A DNA stretch of 64,000 bases from Rahnella variigena (GCF_003610915.1 NZ_NSDJ01000001.1:2480001-2544000), one strand, 5' to 3'; numbered from the stretch's first letter, positions 1 through 9,003 are shown. Program-made: numbers and translations. The notes: generated by a model not told the origin, from the letters alone.

Positions 1-270
1 CACCAACAGCCCGGTCTGATAAATGCGGCGGTAGCCGAAAATATCGCCAAGCGATGCCAGAGAAAGCAGCGAAATGGTAATCGCCAGCTGGTAGGCATTC
101 ACCACCCAGATTGACGTCGCCGGACTGGCATGGAAATCATTGGCAATCGTCGGGAGTGCGACATTTGCGATCGCCCCGTCAAGCACAGAAACGGTGATCC
201 CCAGCGCAATCGCCAGGATCGCGCCGTATCGTTGTGGAAGAGGTAAGCCATCAGTGGGTGTTGGAGTCAT
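1..270 (-). CDS. yebQ: MFS drug/proton antiporter, YebQ-like (5' part only)
   Basis: Only the first 90 codons are in the window; the gene runs off the left edge. The start is the ATG at 270. The visible protein has a short polar N-terminus, then TM1 and TM2 with the phrase VLDGAIANVALPTIA, followed by SIWVVNAYQLAI and the loop GDIFGYRR, which is the MFS motif A region. These strings resemble E. coli YebQ, a 14-TM DHA2-family exporter that in E. coli also lies next to kdgR. It is transcribed divergently from kdgR with a 239-bp gap. The substrate is unknown. The family call is firm; the exact orthology is likely, from similarity plus neighbour. Confidence 0.8.
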   Translation of the reverse strand, partial: MTPTPTDGLPLPQRYGAILAIALGITVSVLDGAIANVALPTIANDFHASPATSIWVVNAYQLAITISLLSLASLGDIFGYRRIYQTGLLV

Positions 271-330
271 GAGTTCTGTCAGTGCGTAGTCATCAGTAAG
301 GGGAATATTACTACGCTAATCAACTTAAAG

Positions 331-342
331 TGACAATTGTCA
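331..342. promoter_or_regulatory. Perfect 12-bp palindrome between yebQ and kdgR
   Basis: TGACAATTGTCA reads the same on both strands and lies 61 bp upstream of the yebQ start and 168 bp upstream of kdgR. It could be an operator for the divergent pair, or contain a TTGACA-like -35 element. The binding protein is unknown. Confidence 0.3.
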
Positions 343-509
343 CATGATGAAATGAATTATTTATCCCTCTGCCGGGAATGAAACTGGCTTAACAGTTCTT
401 ACATTCTCAATCAATGGGTTGATTGCTTCTGTACAAGGCTTACCACTATAATAAAAACCACGTTCTATTTTTTTTGAAACAAAACCAACGCGAGCAGGTA
501 ACTCACCCT

Positions 510-1301
510 ATGGCTATCGCAGATCTTGATAAGCAACCCGATTCCGTCTCTTCTGTCCTGAAAGTTTTTGGTATTTTACAGGCGCTGGGCGAAGAACGTG
601 AGATTGGTATTACTGAACTTTCTCAACGCGTTATGATGTCTAAAAGCACGGTATACCGTTTCCTTCAGACTATGAAGTCACTCGGCTATGTTGCACAGGA
701 AGGTGAGTCAGAGAAATATTCACTGACTCTGAAATTGTTTGAGCTGGGTGCTAAGGCACTGCAAAACGTCGATCTTATCCGCAGCGCTGATATTCAGATG
801 CGCGAATTGTCCCGCCTGACCCGTGAAACTATTCACCTTGGCGCGCTGGATGAAGACGGCATCGTCTACATCCATAAAATTGATTCCATGTACAACCTGC
901 GTATGCATTCACGCATTGGTCGCCGCAATCCCCTGCATACCACGGCGATTGGTAAAGTGCTGCTGGCGTGGGGCGACAAAGCGGAAGTCAGTACGCTGTT
1001 GCAGGAAATTGAATTCACCCGCAGTACCGAAAACACCATCATGAATGCAGCTGATTTGCAGAGTGCATTGGTGCAGGTGCGTGAGCAAGGTTATGGCGAA
1101 GATAATGAAGAACAGGAACAAGGTCTGCGTTGTATCGCTGTTCCTGTCTTTGACCGCTTTGGGGTTGTGATTGCCGGGTTGAGCATTTCCTTCCCGACTA
1201 TCCGTTTCTCTGAAGAAAGCAAAAGCCATTACGTCGAAATGCTGCATACCGCCGCGCGCAATATCTCTGAGCAGATCGGATTCCACGATTATCCTTTCTG
1301 A
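510..1301 (+). CDS. kdgR: KdgR, IclR-family repressor of pectin/KDG catabolism
   Basis: 263 aa, the same length as E. coli KdgR and very similar throughout. An N-terminal IclR winged helix-turn-helix (about residues 15-75, including LSQRVMMSKSTVYRFLQTM) is followed by the effector-binding IclR domain (about 80-260, ending HDYPF). In the family, 2-keto-3-deoxygluconate releases KdgR from operators at pectin and hexuronate genes. The start at 510 (MAIADLDKQPDS) matches the family; an in-frame start at 423 would add 29 unrelated residues. A likely target, kduI-kduD, is 2.4 kb away and has a KdgR-like palindrome. A shared terminator follows the gene. Confidence 0.96.
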   Translation: MAIADLDKQPDSVSSVLKVFGILQALGEEREIGITELSQRVMMSKSTVYRFLQTMKSLGYVAQEGESEKYSLTLKLFELGAKALQNVDLIRSADIQMRELSRLTRETIHLGALDEDGIVYIHKIDSMYNLRMHSRIGRRNPLHTTAIGKVLLAWGDKAEVSTLLQEIEFTRSTENTIMNAADLQSALVQVREQGYGEDNEEQEQGLRCIAVPVFDRFGVVIAGLSISFPTIRFSEESKSHYVEMLHTAARNISEQIGFHDYPF

Positions 1302-1324
1302 GTAAATGCGGAAATGTAGGCATA

Positions 1325-1355
1325 AAAAAACCGAAGCCAATGGCTTCGGTTTTTT
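1325..1355. terminator. Bidirectional terminator between kdgR and tcyP
   Basis: Hairpin CCGAAGCC-AAT-GGCTTCGG (1331-1349) flanked by an A-run on the left and a T-run on the right. It can end transcription of convergent kdgR (+) and tcyP (-). Confidence 0.88.
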
Positions 1356-1373
1356 GTTTTCAGCAATCTGAAC

Positions 1374-2765
1374 TTAGCGGTGTGCCAGTTCTGCTGTTTC
1401 TTCTGAATTCATCACTTCTTTGTCGGTCTGTTTCAGTAACTGGCTGGTAATCGTACCGGCAGTCATTGAACCGCTGACGTTAAGCGCAGTACGACCCATA
1501 TCAATCAATGGCTCGACGGAGATAAGCAGTGCCACCAGCGTGACCGGCAGACCCATAGCAGGTAATACGATCAGCGCAGCAAAGGTCGCACCGCCACCGA
1601 CACCCGCCACACCGGCAGAGCTCAGTGTCACGATACCAACCAGCGTCGCAATCCATACTGGATCAAACGGGTTAATACCGACGGTTGGTGCAACCATCAC
1701 GGCCAGCATTGTCGGGTACAGACCTGCACAACCGTTCTGGCCGATAGTGGCACCAAAGGAAGCGGCAAAGCTTGCGATAGATTCCGGAATACCCAGACGA
1801 CGTGTTTGCGCTTCAACACTCAGCGGAATGGTTGCCGCACTGGAACGACTGGTGAACGCGAAGGTCAGCACCGGCCAGACTTTACGGAAGAATTTCGCAG
1901 GATTCACGCCAGTGAAAGAAAGCAGTACGGCATGAACCACAAACATAATCCCCAGACCCAGATAAGACGCGACAACGAAGCTGCCGAGTTTAATGATGTC
2001 CTGAATGTTGGAACCGGCAACCACTTTGGTCATCAGCGCCAGAACACCATACGGGGTCAGTTTCATGACCAGACGTACCAGTTTCATCACCCATGCCTGC
2101 AGGGTATCGATGAAGACCAGAACACGAGGGCCTTTTTCTGCGTCATCTTTTACCAGCTGCAACGCGGCAACACCCACGAAAGCAGCAAAGATAACGACGC
2201 TGATGATTGACGTCGGACTTGCGCCAGTCAGGTCAGCAAACGGGTTCTTAGGAATAAAGGAAAGGATTAACTGAGGCACGCTCAGGTCAGCCACTTTACC
2301 TACATAGTTTGACTGAATCGCAGTCAGACGCGCGGTTTCCTGCGTACCTTGTACCAGACCCTCAGCGGTCAGACCAAACAGGCCGGTAACAAAGATACCC
2401 ACCAGCGAGGCAATCAGCGTGGTGAACAGCAGGGTACCGATGGTCAGGAAACTGATTTTGCCCAGCGAAGACGCGTTATGCAGTTTTGCTACCGCACTCA
2501 GAATCGAAACGAAGACCAGCGGCATGACAATCATTTGCAGCAATTGGACGTAGCCGTTACCAACAATGTTGAACCAGGTAATAGAGGTTTTCAGTACCGG
2601 ATCGTCGGAACCGTAGATCAGCTGTAAAGCCAGACCAAATACAACACCCATGGCCAGACCGAGTAATACTTTTTTTGCCAGACTCCATTGCTTGTGGCGG
2701 GTTTGCGCCAGCAGCAACAGGAGAACAACGAAAACCACTACGTTAAGAACGAGCGGAAGATTCAT
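1374..2765 (-). CDS. tcyP: TcyP (YdjN), L-cystine symporter
   Basis: 463 aa, the same length as E. coli TcyP (YdjN). It is a dicarboxylate/amino acid:cation symporter (SDF) family protein with about 8-9 membrane segments. Visible family features are [12 protein letters not shown], the Ser-rich reentrant-loop motif, then [15 protein letters not shown] and [18 protein letters not shown] near the C-terminus. In E. coli it imports L-cystine and related disulfides across the inner membrane. The start at 2765 ([10 protein letters not shown]) is chosen by family length; an upstream ATG at 2828 would add 21 residues without family support. It is convergent with kdgR and divergent from nothing close by. 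Confidence 0.95.
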   Translation of the reverse strand: MNLPLVLNVVVFVVLLLLLAQTRHKQWSLAKKVLLGLAMGVVFGLALQLIYGSDDPVLKTSITWFNIVGNGYVQLLQMIVMPLVFVSILSAVAKLHNASSLGKISFLTIGTLLFTTLIASLVGIFVTGLFGLTAEGLVQGTQETARLTAIQSNYVGKVADLSVPQLILSFIPKNPFADLTGASPTSIISVVIFAAFVGVAALQLVKDDAEKGPRVLVFIDTLQAWVMKLVRLVMKLTPYGVLALMTKVVAGSNIQDIIKLGSFVVASYLGLGIMFVVHAVLLSFTGVNPAKFFRKVWPVLTFAFTSRSSAATIPLSVEAQTRRLGIPESIASFAASFGATIGQNGCAGLYPTMLAVMVAPTVGINPFDPVWIATLVGIVTLSSAGVAGVGGGATFAALIVLPAMGLPVTLVALLISVEPLIDMGRTALNVSGSMTAGTITSQLLKQTDKEVMNSEETAELAHR

Positions 2766-2953
2766 ACCGAACTCCAGACTTATAGTTATGATATTTAAAA
2801 CGGGTGTCCCCGACAGGGTTTGCACCATCCCAAAGCAATGGTGAGAAGAATATCAGTTTGGACACCTGAACATTTATATCCAAAAAGAATGCTTTATAAC
2901 TTTTTGGGTTAATTCGTATCAAATATCGCCAAATTGCGCGTATTTCATGCAGG

Positions 2954-3511
2954 TCAGATGAACAATTTCAGGATGTGATTAAAAATATCAGGATTGATTG
3001 CACCAATGATGGGCGTCCAGTCGGGCCAGAACAGCGTTAACCCGACCAGCATCAGACACAACGTCCGTTCCAGTTGATTGCCTTTTTGACTGTTGATGAT
3101 CGGCAGACGAAAGCGCCAGCGACAGGGCCACAGCAGGGGAACGCCAGCTGGCGTCAGCATATCCGCAAGAATGTGGCTCAGATAACCAATGATCATGGCG
3201 TGGAAAGCGTCTACCGGAATGACCCAGTCGTGCGGAAAATGCGTGCGCAAAAGGAAGATACCGCCCGCCACAGCCAGTAAACTGTGGGTAAAACCGCGGT
3301 GACCGAATGCCCGGGCGATTGGATGGGAAAGCCACTTCAGACGCTGACCCAGCACGGATTTCGGATGGTCGATGTCGGGCAATAAACAGGTAAGCAGGGA
3401 CCCTGGAATAATATGCCACCAGTCGCCGTGCGCCAGCTCTGGAGAGAGCTGCGCCTTTTTGGCAAATACCGCACAGGCTATTGAGAAAATGAGATGGCCT
3501 TCCGCCGTCAT
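2954..3511 (-). CDS. ydjM: YdjM family membrane protein with metal-dependent hydrolase signature
   Basis: 185 aa from the ATG at 3511 (MTAEGHLIFSIACAVF), aligning with E. coli YdjM. It has hydrophobic membrane segments and the conserved acid/His strings LLPDIDHPKS, FGHRGFTHSLL and YLSHILADMLTPAGVPLLWP. These are typical of the DUF457/YdjM inner-membrane hydrolase-like family, whose substrate is not known. E. coli ydjM belongs to the LexA regulon, and a LexA-type box lies just upstream here, so induction by DNA damage is predicted. An in-frame start at 3565 would read through that box and is less likely. Confidence 0.9.
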   Translation of the reverse strand: MTAEGHLIFSIACAVFAKKAQLSPELAHGDWWHIIPGSLLTCLLPDIDHPKSVLGQRLKWLSHPIARAFGHRGFTHSLLAVAGGIFLLRTHFPHDWVIPVDAFHAMIIGYLSHILADMLTPAGVPLLWPCRWRFRLPIINSQKGNQLERTLCLMLVGLTLFWPDWTPIIGAINPDIFNHILKLFI

Positions 3512-3529
3512 GACGCGTCCGAACTGGAT

Positions 3530-3549
3530 AACTGTTATTTTATCCAGTA
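3530..3549. promoter_or_regulatory. LexA (SOS) box upstream of ydjM
   Basis: AACTGTTATTTTATCCAGTA has the CTG-N10-CAG core of LexA boxes (CTG at 3532, CAG at 3545-3547) with an AT-rich centre. It ends about 19 bp before the ydjM start, and E. coli ydjM is a known LexA target. Confidence 0.75.
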
Positions 3550-3611
3550 TAAGTGAAACTGTCACAATCTTGGAAGAGACACCCTGTAACTAATTGTCAA
3601 CGGACTGATTA

Positions 3612-3640
3612 AAAAGAAAAAGGCGTATAAAAATACGCCA
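3612..3640 (-). terminator. Terminator after kduD
   Basis: On the minus strand GGCGTA-TTTTTA-TACGCC (3639-3622) is followed by TTTTTC, a short intrinsic terminator about 25 bp past the kduD stop. Confidence 0.75.
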
Positions 3641-3663
3641 TTTGATTGTCACGTTCTGAGCAG

Positions 3664-4425
3664 TTATCTCGCCAGCCAGCCGCCATCTACCGCAATCGTG
3701 TAACCGTTGACGTAATCGGAGGCTTTTGAGGCAAGAAACACTACAGGCCCCATGACATCTTCCGGTAAACCCCAGCGTCCGGCCGGGATCCTGTCGAGAA
3801 TTTCTTTGCTGCGATCGCCATCTGCGCGAAGTTGCTCGGTGTTGTTTGTGGACATGTAACCCGGCGCGATCGCATTGACATTAACCTTATGCTTTGCCCA
3901 TTCGTTAGCCATCAGCCGGGTAATCCCCATGACTGCGCTTTTAGATGCGGTATAGGAAGGAACGCGGATCCCGCCCTGATACGACAACATTGAGGCAATA
4001 TTAATGATTTTGCCGCCATTGCCTTGTTTAATGAACTGCTTCGCTACTGCCTGAGACATAAAGAACAGCGTCTTACTGTTCACATTCATTACGTCGTCCC
4101 AGTTTTTTTCGCTGAACTCAATAGCATCTTCGCGGCGGATAATCCCAGCGTTATTCACCAGGATGTCGATATGGCCGAATTCAGAGACGGCTTTTTCGAT
4201 AAGCTTCGGGATTTCTATAATACTGCTAAGGTCGGCGCGTACATCGAGAAAGCGGCGGCCGGTGGCGATAATCTTTTGTTCTGTCTCTTCTGGCGCGGAC
4301 TGGTTGATACCCACAATATCGCAACCCGCCTGAGCGAGACCCAACGCCATGCCCTGGCCAAGTCCGGTGTTACAACCGGTCACGATGGCGACTTTGCCGT
4401 TTAATTCAAATGAATCGAGGATCAT
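3664..4425 (-). CDS. kduD: KduD, 2-dehydro-3-deoxy-D-gluconate 5-dehydrogenase
   Basis: 253 aa, the same length as E. coli KduD. A classical short-chain dehydrogenase: nucleotide-binding TGCNTGLGQGMA near residues 16-27, the NNAG motif (VNNAGIIRR), a catalytic Ser in IINIASMLSYQGG and the YTASK active-site motif. It interconverts 2,5-diketo-3-deoxygluconate and KDG, the last step before the Entner-Doudoroff-type KDG pathway in pectin/hexuronate breakdown. It follows kduI with a 76-bp gap, and the pair is probably one operon under KdgR. Confidence 0.95.
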   Translation of the reverse strand: MILDSFELNGKVAIVTGCNTGLGQGMALGLAQAGCDIVGINQSAPEETEQKIIATGRRFLDVRADLSSIIEIPKLIEKAVSEFGHIDILVNNAGIIRREDAIEFSEKNWDDVMNVNSKTLFFMSQAVAKQFIKQGNGGKIINIASMLSYQGGIRVPSYTASKSAVMGITRLMANEWAKHKVNVNAIAPGYMSTNNTEQLRADGDRSKEILDRIPAGRWGLPEDVMGPVVFLASKASDYVNGYTIAVDGGWLAR

Positions 4426-4501
4426 ATTCAGAGTCTCTTTTGCAACGGCATGTTCGCCATAAAAATTGAGTGGCTCCGCCTGCGGTGACAGAGCCAGAAA
4501 G

Positions 4502-5338
4502 TTAGCGCAGTTCGCTGACTTTGACGTGATCCATATCGTCGAATACCTGATTTTCTCCCACCATACCCCAGATGAAGGTGTAATTTTTGGTCCCTACGCC
4601 CGCATGAATCGACCAGCTTGGGGAAATCACCGCCTGCTCGTTATGCACTAATAAATGACGGGTTTCCTGCGGCTGCCCCATCATGTGGAATACCGCAGTT
4701 TCCGCTTCCATGTTGAAGTAGAAATAGACTTCCATGCGGCGCTCGTGGGTGTGGCAAGGCATGGTATTCCACAGGCTACCTTCTTCAAGCTTGGTCAGTC
4801 CCATGGTCAGCTGGCAGGTTTCCAGTACGTCCGGCACGATAAATTTGTTGATAGTGCGGCGGTTGCTGGTCGCTGCGTCGCCGATAGTTTGTGGTGAGGC
4901 CTCCGCCAGCGTGATCTTTTTGTTTGGAAAAGTGGTATGTGCAGGGGCGCTGTTATAGTAAAACTTGGCAGGTGTAGTCGCATTAACGCTACTGAATTCA
5001 ACAAGTTTTGCTCCCTTGCCGACATACAGCGCTTCTTCATGACCAATTTCATACGTCGTGCCATCAACCACAATAAGGCCAGGCCCGCCAATGTTGATCA
5101 CGCCCAGTTCGCGACGTTCGAGGAAATAGCTCACGCCAAGTTGTTTGCCGACTTCATCGCCCACGGATACCGTTTTTTCAGCAGGCATGACGCCGCCGAC
5201 AATGATGCGGTCAATATGGCTGTAGGTCATGGTGTAGGCATTTTTTTCAAAGATTTTCTCGATGAGAAATTCGCGGCGTAATTCAGCGGTATCAAGCGTT
5301 TTTGCGTGGTCGCTGTGAATGCTTTGACGAACTTGCAT
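4502..5338 (-). CDS. kduI: KduI, 5-dehydro-4-deoxy-D-glucuronate isomerase
   Basis: 278 aa, the same length as E. coli KduI. It is a cupin-fold isomerase converting 5-keto-4-deoxyuronate (DKI) to DKII (2,5-diketo-3-deoxygluconate). The zinc site is visible as [16 protein letters not shown] (two His, one Glu), with a further His in [19 protein letters not shown]. It is the first gene of kduI-kduD, feeding KduD. In E. coli the pair lies far away on the chromosome; here it sits between ydjM and hxpB. A KdgR-like operator lies about 150 bp upstream. Confidence 0.96.
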   Translation of the reverse strand: MQVRQSIHSDHAKTLDTAELRREFLIEKIFEKNAYTMTYSHIDRIIVGGVMPAEKTVSVGDEVGKQLGVSYFLERRELGVINIGGPGLIVVDGTTYEIGHEEALYVGKGAKLVEFSSVNATTPAKFYYNSAPAHTTFPNKKITLAEASPQTIGDAATSNRRTINKFIVPDVLETCQLTMGLTKLEEGSLWNTMPCHTHERRMEVYFYFNMEAETAVFHMMGQPQETRHLLVHNEQAVISPSWSIHAGVGTKNYTFIWGMVGENQVFDDMDHVKVSELR

Positions 5339-5486
5339 GTCGGTGCCTCTCGTTGGATATCGGTTAAGGAGGACTTACCGGGCGAGTCTGACCGTTGCGT
5401 GGCAGTGACAGCGTACAGAAGCAGGAGAGCTCCCGGCTCGTCCTTGTTGCAGAAAGAATAGGTTCATTGGTATGCGAATTCAATAA

Positions 5487-5507
5487 AAATGAAATATCGT
5501 TTTATTT
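5487..5507. promoter_or_regulatory. KdgR-type operator upstream of kduI
   Basis: A 21-bp imperfect palindrome, AAATGAAAT then an ATC centre then GTTTTATTT, matches the general AAATGAAAC...GTTTCATTT form of KdgR boxes. It is about 150 bp upstream of kduI. Inference: KDG-responsive repression by the KdgR encoded 4-5 kb away. Confidence 0.7.
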
Positions 5508-5633
5508 ATTTTATGAGTCAGTTCAAGGTTTGCGAAATTAAACGCAGATTTGACAATTGTGGCAGAGGTCATCAGTAAAGAAGAAAGCTAAACAGGAAGG
5601 ATGCGCAGCAGCATGAGCGACTGCGCATAAATT

Positions 5634-6299
5634 TTAACTGATGTGTGCCACACGTAATTCTTCAAGCGAAGAGAGTTTGACATCCGCCAGCGCCCAGCGG
5701 GGATCCGCGCTGTATTCATGGTCTGGCACAACAATCGAACGCATACGCGCGGCTTTGGTAGCGATCATGCCATTAAAGGAGTCTTCCAGCGTGACGCAGT
5801 TCAGCGGGTCGACCGCTAACTCGCCGGCAGCCAGCAGGTAAACTTCGGGATGGGGTTTGCTGTAAGGCAGTTTCTCGGCAGATACGCGAACCTGGAAATA
5901 GGATTGCAGATTGAACATTTCCAGCACGGTATCAAGCATGAATAAAGGTGACGCTGAGGCCAGGCCAATTTTCAGCCCCTGATCACGGCACAATTCCAGC
6001 GCGTGATTAACGCCAGGTAACAATGGCCGGGTTTGTTCTACCAGTTCAATGGTACGGGCAATGACCATCGAAGCGACTTCCTCCTGACCCGGTCCCTGCC
6101 ACGGCAAAACCTGATACCACATTCTGACAACCTGATCGATACGCAACCCAAGCGTGTCGGGCAGCAAATGTCGCTGAGAAATATCGACGCCAAGGCTGCT
6201 GAAAACGTCCAGTTCTGCCTGAACCCACAACAGTTCAGAATCAATTAACAGACCATCCATATCGAAAATTGCTGCATTAACAGGGCGGACATAAGCCAT
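5634..6299 (-). CDS. hxpB: HxpB (YniC), HAD-family sugar-phosphatase
   Basis: 221 aa, against 222 for E. coli YniC/HxpB. HAD subfamily I hydrolase: motif I is DMDGLLIDSE with the nucleophile Asp near residue 14, motif II is the Ser in LASASP, the Lys is in EKLPYSKPHPEVY, and motif III is LEDSFNGM. The E. coli enzyme dephosphorylates 2-deoxyglucose-6-phosphate and other hexose phosphates in the cytosol. It is divergent from yniB with a 191-bp gap, as in the E. coli yniCB region. Confidence 0.93.
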   Translation of the reverse strand: MAYVRPVNAAIFDMDGLLIDSELLWVQAELDVFSSLGVDISQRHLLPDTLGLRIDQVVRMWYQVLPWQGPGQEEVASMVIARTIELVEQTRPLLPGVNHALELCRDQGLKIGLASASPLFMLDTVLEMFNLQSYFQVRVSAEKLPYSKPHPEVYLLAAGELAVDPLNCVTLEDSFNGMIATKAARMRSIVVPDHEYSADPRWALADVKLSSLEELRVAHIS

Positions 6300-6490
6300 G
6301 AAAGCGGACTCCCTAACAGTGAATAGATCCTCACTTTAGCATTGGCTTTCGCGCGGACGAAATCCGTTATACGGACATATGGCATTGTTGCTGGCACTGA
6401 AGAGGTGCTAACTGATTAAAACATTGGGCGGAAAAACCTTTCTGTGGGTAAACTTAGCTATTGCTTAAGGTATCCTAACAAGGGGAATTC

Positions 6491-7042
6491 ATGACGTACC
6501 AACAGGCCGGACGTGTGGCAGTGTTTAAACGGATTGCAGGATGGATTATTTTTATCCCTGCGCTGCTTTCGACGCTGATCTCATTGCTAACCTTTATCAA
6601 TGAGCATACTAAAACTGAGCAGGGCATCAACGCCGTTATGCTGGACTTTGTCCACGTTATGGTTGATATGATTAAGTTTAACACTTCATTTTTGAACGTT
6701 TTTTGGTACAACTCGCCGGTGCCGTCACTCGGACAGGGCGTGACAAGTGCGAATATCATGTTCTTCATCATCTACTGGCTAATCTTTGTGGGGCTGGCAC
6801 TTCAGGCATCCGGCGCAAGAATGTCCCGTCAGGTGAAACATGTTCGCGAGGGGATCCAGGATCAGCTTATCCTTGAGCAGGCGAAGGGCGCAGAAGGGCG
6901 GACTCGTCCTCAGATTGAAGAACGCATTGTGATACCCCGGCACACCATTTTGGTGCAGTATTTTCCGTTGTATATTTTGCCGATCATTATTGCAGTTATC
7001 GGATATTTCATTTTGAAATTATTAGGGTTAATTGCCGGATAG
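6491..7042 (+). CDS. yniB: YniB, inner-membrane protein of unknown function
   Basis: 183 aa, similar along its length to E. coli YniB (178 aa); both begin MTYQQAGR. It has an N-terminal membrane helix (about 18-38), a second at about 95-112 (FFIIYWLIFVGLAL), a charged cytoplasmic segment rich in Arg/Glu/Gln, and a C-terminal helix pair (about 157-182). The function is not known. A purine-rich ribosome site (AAGGGGAATTC) precedes the ATG. Confidence 0.9.
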   Translation: MTYQQAGRVAVFKRIAGWIIFIPALLSTLISLLTFINEHTKTEQGINAVMLDFVHVMVDMIKFNTSFLNVFWYNSPVPSLGQGVTSANIMFFIIYWLIFVGLALQASGARMSRQVKHVREGIQDQLILEQAKGAEGRTRPQIEERIVIPRHTILVQYFPLYILPIIIAVIGYFILKLLGLIAG

Positions 7043-7106
7043 CTCATACAACATATTCATAACATTCCGTTGTTGAGTGATAGGTTGATGACGATGTAAG
7101 ATATTT

Positions 7107-7146
7107 AAATAAGGCCTGAATATTCACGTATTCCGGCCTTATTTTT
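7107..7146. terminator. Bidirectional terminator between yniB and yniA
   Basis: Stem AAATAAGGCC / GGCCTTATTT (7107-7116 with 7134-7143) followed by TTTT. It lies between convergent yniB (+) and yniA (-). Confidence 0.8.
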
Positions 7147-7166
7147 TACGCTAAAAGAGCACTGCG

Positions 7167-8036
7167 TTAATTGATGTCATCGTGTAGCAATCTCTCTACC
7201 GCACGTTGAGCCACCACCAGATGTTGACCGCCGAATAAATTACTGCGGTTAAGTAAATAATATAACTGGTAGAGAGGCTGCCTTGAAATGAAGCCGTCCG
7301 GTAAAGGCGTTTTACTCTGATAGCCATCATATAACTGAGGTGGAACATTGGGATACAACGGCAACATGGCCAGATCACATTCTCTGTCGCCCCAGTAACA
7401 AGCTGGGTCGAAAATAACGGGACCATTATCAGATAACCCGCAGTTATGCGGCCATAAATCGCCATGTAATAGAGACGGCTGCGGCTGATGATTCTGTAAA
7501 CGCGCATGTACTAATGCGGTGATATCTTCAATATTACCGAATGTCATGCCTTTCTCTGCCGCCAGTTGTAACTGCCAGCCAATCCGCTGCTCAGCAAAAA
7601 ACGTGGCCCAACGCCGTTGCCAGCTATTAGGTTGCGGGAGTGTCGCGAGTTCATTATCGAAATCAAGACCAAATTGCAGCTGTTCACTCCATTGGTGCAA
7701 AGCGGCAAGTTGTTGCCCTAAAACATACGCATTATGCGCATCCAGCGGTTTTTGCGGAATGTATTCAAGCAGAAGAAAGCTGTAATCACGGTCACTGCCC
7801 ACTCCGTAAACTTCCGGCACCCGGACGGTCTGACTACGCGCAAGCAGGGCGAGTTGATCGGCTTCTGCGGCAAAAATAGGCAACATCTCGCGCGCATTGC
7901 ATTTCACAAATACATCCCTGTCGCCATAGCTCAGCCGCCAGGCCGGATGGATTTCACCTCCCGGCAGTTCAACACGTTCGCGGATTTCAGCACTGCCAAG
8001 GTGTTCACTCAACAAACGATTGACGGCTTGCCACAT
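7167..8036 (-). CDS. yniA: YniA, fructosamine kinase family protein
   Basis: 289 aa, close to E. coli YniA (286 aa). A protein kinase-like fold of the fructosamine kinase/FN3K family: Lys in DVFVKCNA for ATP, the catalytic loop LLHGDLWPHNCG with the base Asp, and the Mg-binding FDPACYWGDRECDLAM. The family phosphorylates ketoamines from glycated proteins, and E. coli YniA has been reported as a site-specific kinase of such adducts; the precise substrate here is inferred. It is monocistronic and convergent with yniB. Confidence 0.9.
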   Translation of the reverse strand: MWQAVNRLLSEHLGSAEIRERVELPGGEIHPAWRLSYGDRDVFVKCNAREMLPIFAAEADQLALLARSQTVRVPEVYGVGSDRDYSFLLLEYIPQKPLDAHNAYVLGQQLAALHQWSEQLQFGLDFDNELATLPQPNSWQRRWATFFAEQRIGWQLQLAAEKGMTFGNIEDITALVHARLQNHQPQPSLLHGDLWPHNCGLSDNGPVIFDPACYWGDRECDLAMLPLYPNVPPQLYDGYQSKTPLPDGFISRQPLYQLYYLLNRSNLFGGQHLVVAQRAVERLLHDDIN

Positions 8037-8358
8037 GGTATTACCCCTTCTGACTGGCCCGATAATTCATTAAGTTAGCGTTTTCTCTGTTTCAAAAACC
8101 CGATCCGGCGCACGGCTGAATCAGATGATGACGTTAATTTATGCAATTTACGATGTTGACGGACTGAGAGCGTAATCAATGAATCTGTTATTTTCAGAAT
8201 ATGTGACATAAAAGAGGTTTTATATGCGGAATTGTCTTATCGACATGTTCCTAACCCCCTTGTTTAACAAAACAATAATAATAATAGACTAAAAATATAT
8301 TCAGGTGTGGAAAGAAGATGTATATGCTACATCTCGTCCCAGTCGCGAGAGAGATAAC
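8037..8358. other. Intergenic region yniA-emtA
   Basis: 322 bp of AT-rich DNA between two divergent genes, expected to hold both promoters. Apart from a possible 22-codon ORF (8224-8292) I see no RNA gene, repeat or known operator. Confidence 0.6.
8224..8292 (+). CDS. Possible 22-aa leader or small protein upstream of emtA
   Basis: ATG at 8224 opens 22 codons (MRNCLIDMFLTPLFNKTIII...D) ending TAA. A good ribosome site, AAGAGG, sits 7 bases upstream. The peptide is hydrophobic with no family I recognise. It lies in the likely 5' leader of emtA, 66 bases before that start. It may be a translated upstream ORF or chance. Confidence 0.25.
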   Translation: MRNCLIDMFLTPLFNKTIIIID

Positions 8359-8994
8359 GTGAAACCAAACATTCTTTATTTGATGGCCGCGCTATTACTG
8401 GCGGGTTGCGCTAAAGAAACACCGGTTCAAACTACGCGTTTTTTGAATCCATCACCGCTACCTCAGCGCGATGCTTCATTAATGCACCCGGGGCCTTATG
8501 GTGATGTTATTCACCAGGCGGCAAATACTTACGGCGTCGACGAAACACTTGTTAAAGCTATCATTCAGGTCGAATCTGGATATAACCCAACCGTTGTCAG
8601 CAAATCGAATGCGATTGGGTTAATGCAGCTAAAGGCCTCAACGGCAGGACGCGATGCCTACCGGATGAAAGGACGTTACGGTCAGCCTACGCCACGTGAT
8701 TTGAAAGATCCGGCGGTGAACATTGATCTGGGAACGGCGTATCTGAGTATCCTGCAGCAACAGCTGTCGGGCATTAACAACCCTGAAACCCGTCGTTATG
8801 CGACCACATTAGCCTATGTGAACGGGGCAGGGGCATTGCTAAGAACGTTTGCGAAAGATAAAACCTACGCCATTGCGAAGATTAATCTGATGACGCCTGC
8901 TGAATTTTCCCAGCATGTGCAGAAAAACCATCCGGCACCTCAGGCGCCGCGTTATTTGTGGAAGGTGAACAACGCTTATCTTGCCATGCGATAA
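8359..8994 (+). CDS. emtA: EmtA (MltE), membrane-bound lytic endotransglycosylase
   Basis: 211 aa from the GTG at 8359 (E. coli EmtA 203 aa). The N-terminus KPNILYLMAALLLAGC is a lipoprotein signal with lipobox LAGC, so it should be anchored in the outer membrane. The SLT domain has the catalytic Glu in QVESGYNPTVVSKSNAIG, then LMQLKAS and YVNGAGALLRTF. It cleaves glycan strands internally, forming 1,6-anhydroMurNAc. The GTG start is preferred because it puts the signal at the very N-terminus and has a GAGAGA ribosome site; a GTG at 8305 would bury the signal behind 18 residues. Confidence 0.92.
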   Translation: MKPNILYLMAALLLAGCAKETPVQTTRFLNPSPLPQRDASLMHPGPYGDVIHQAANTYGVDETLVKAIIQVESGYNPTVVSKSNAIGLMQLKASTAGRDAYRMKGRYGQPTPRDLKDPAVNIDLGTAYLSILQQQLSGINNPETRRYATTLAYVNGAGALLRTFAKDKTYAIAKINLMTPAEFSQHVQKNHPAPQAPRYLWKVNNAYLAMR

Positions 8995-9003
8995 GCGTTG
9001 ATG

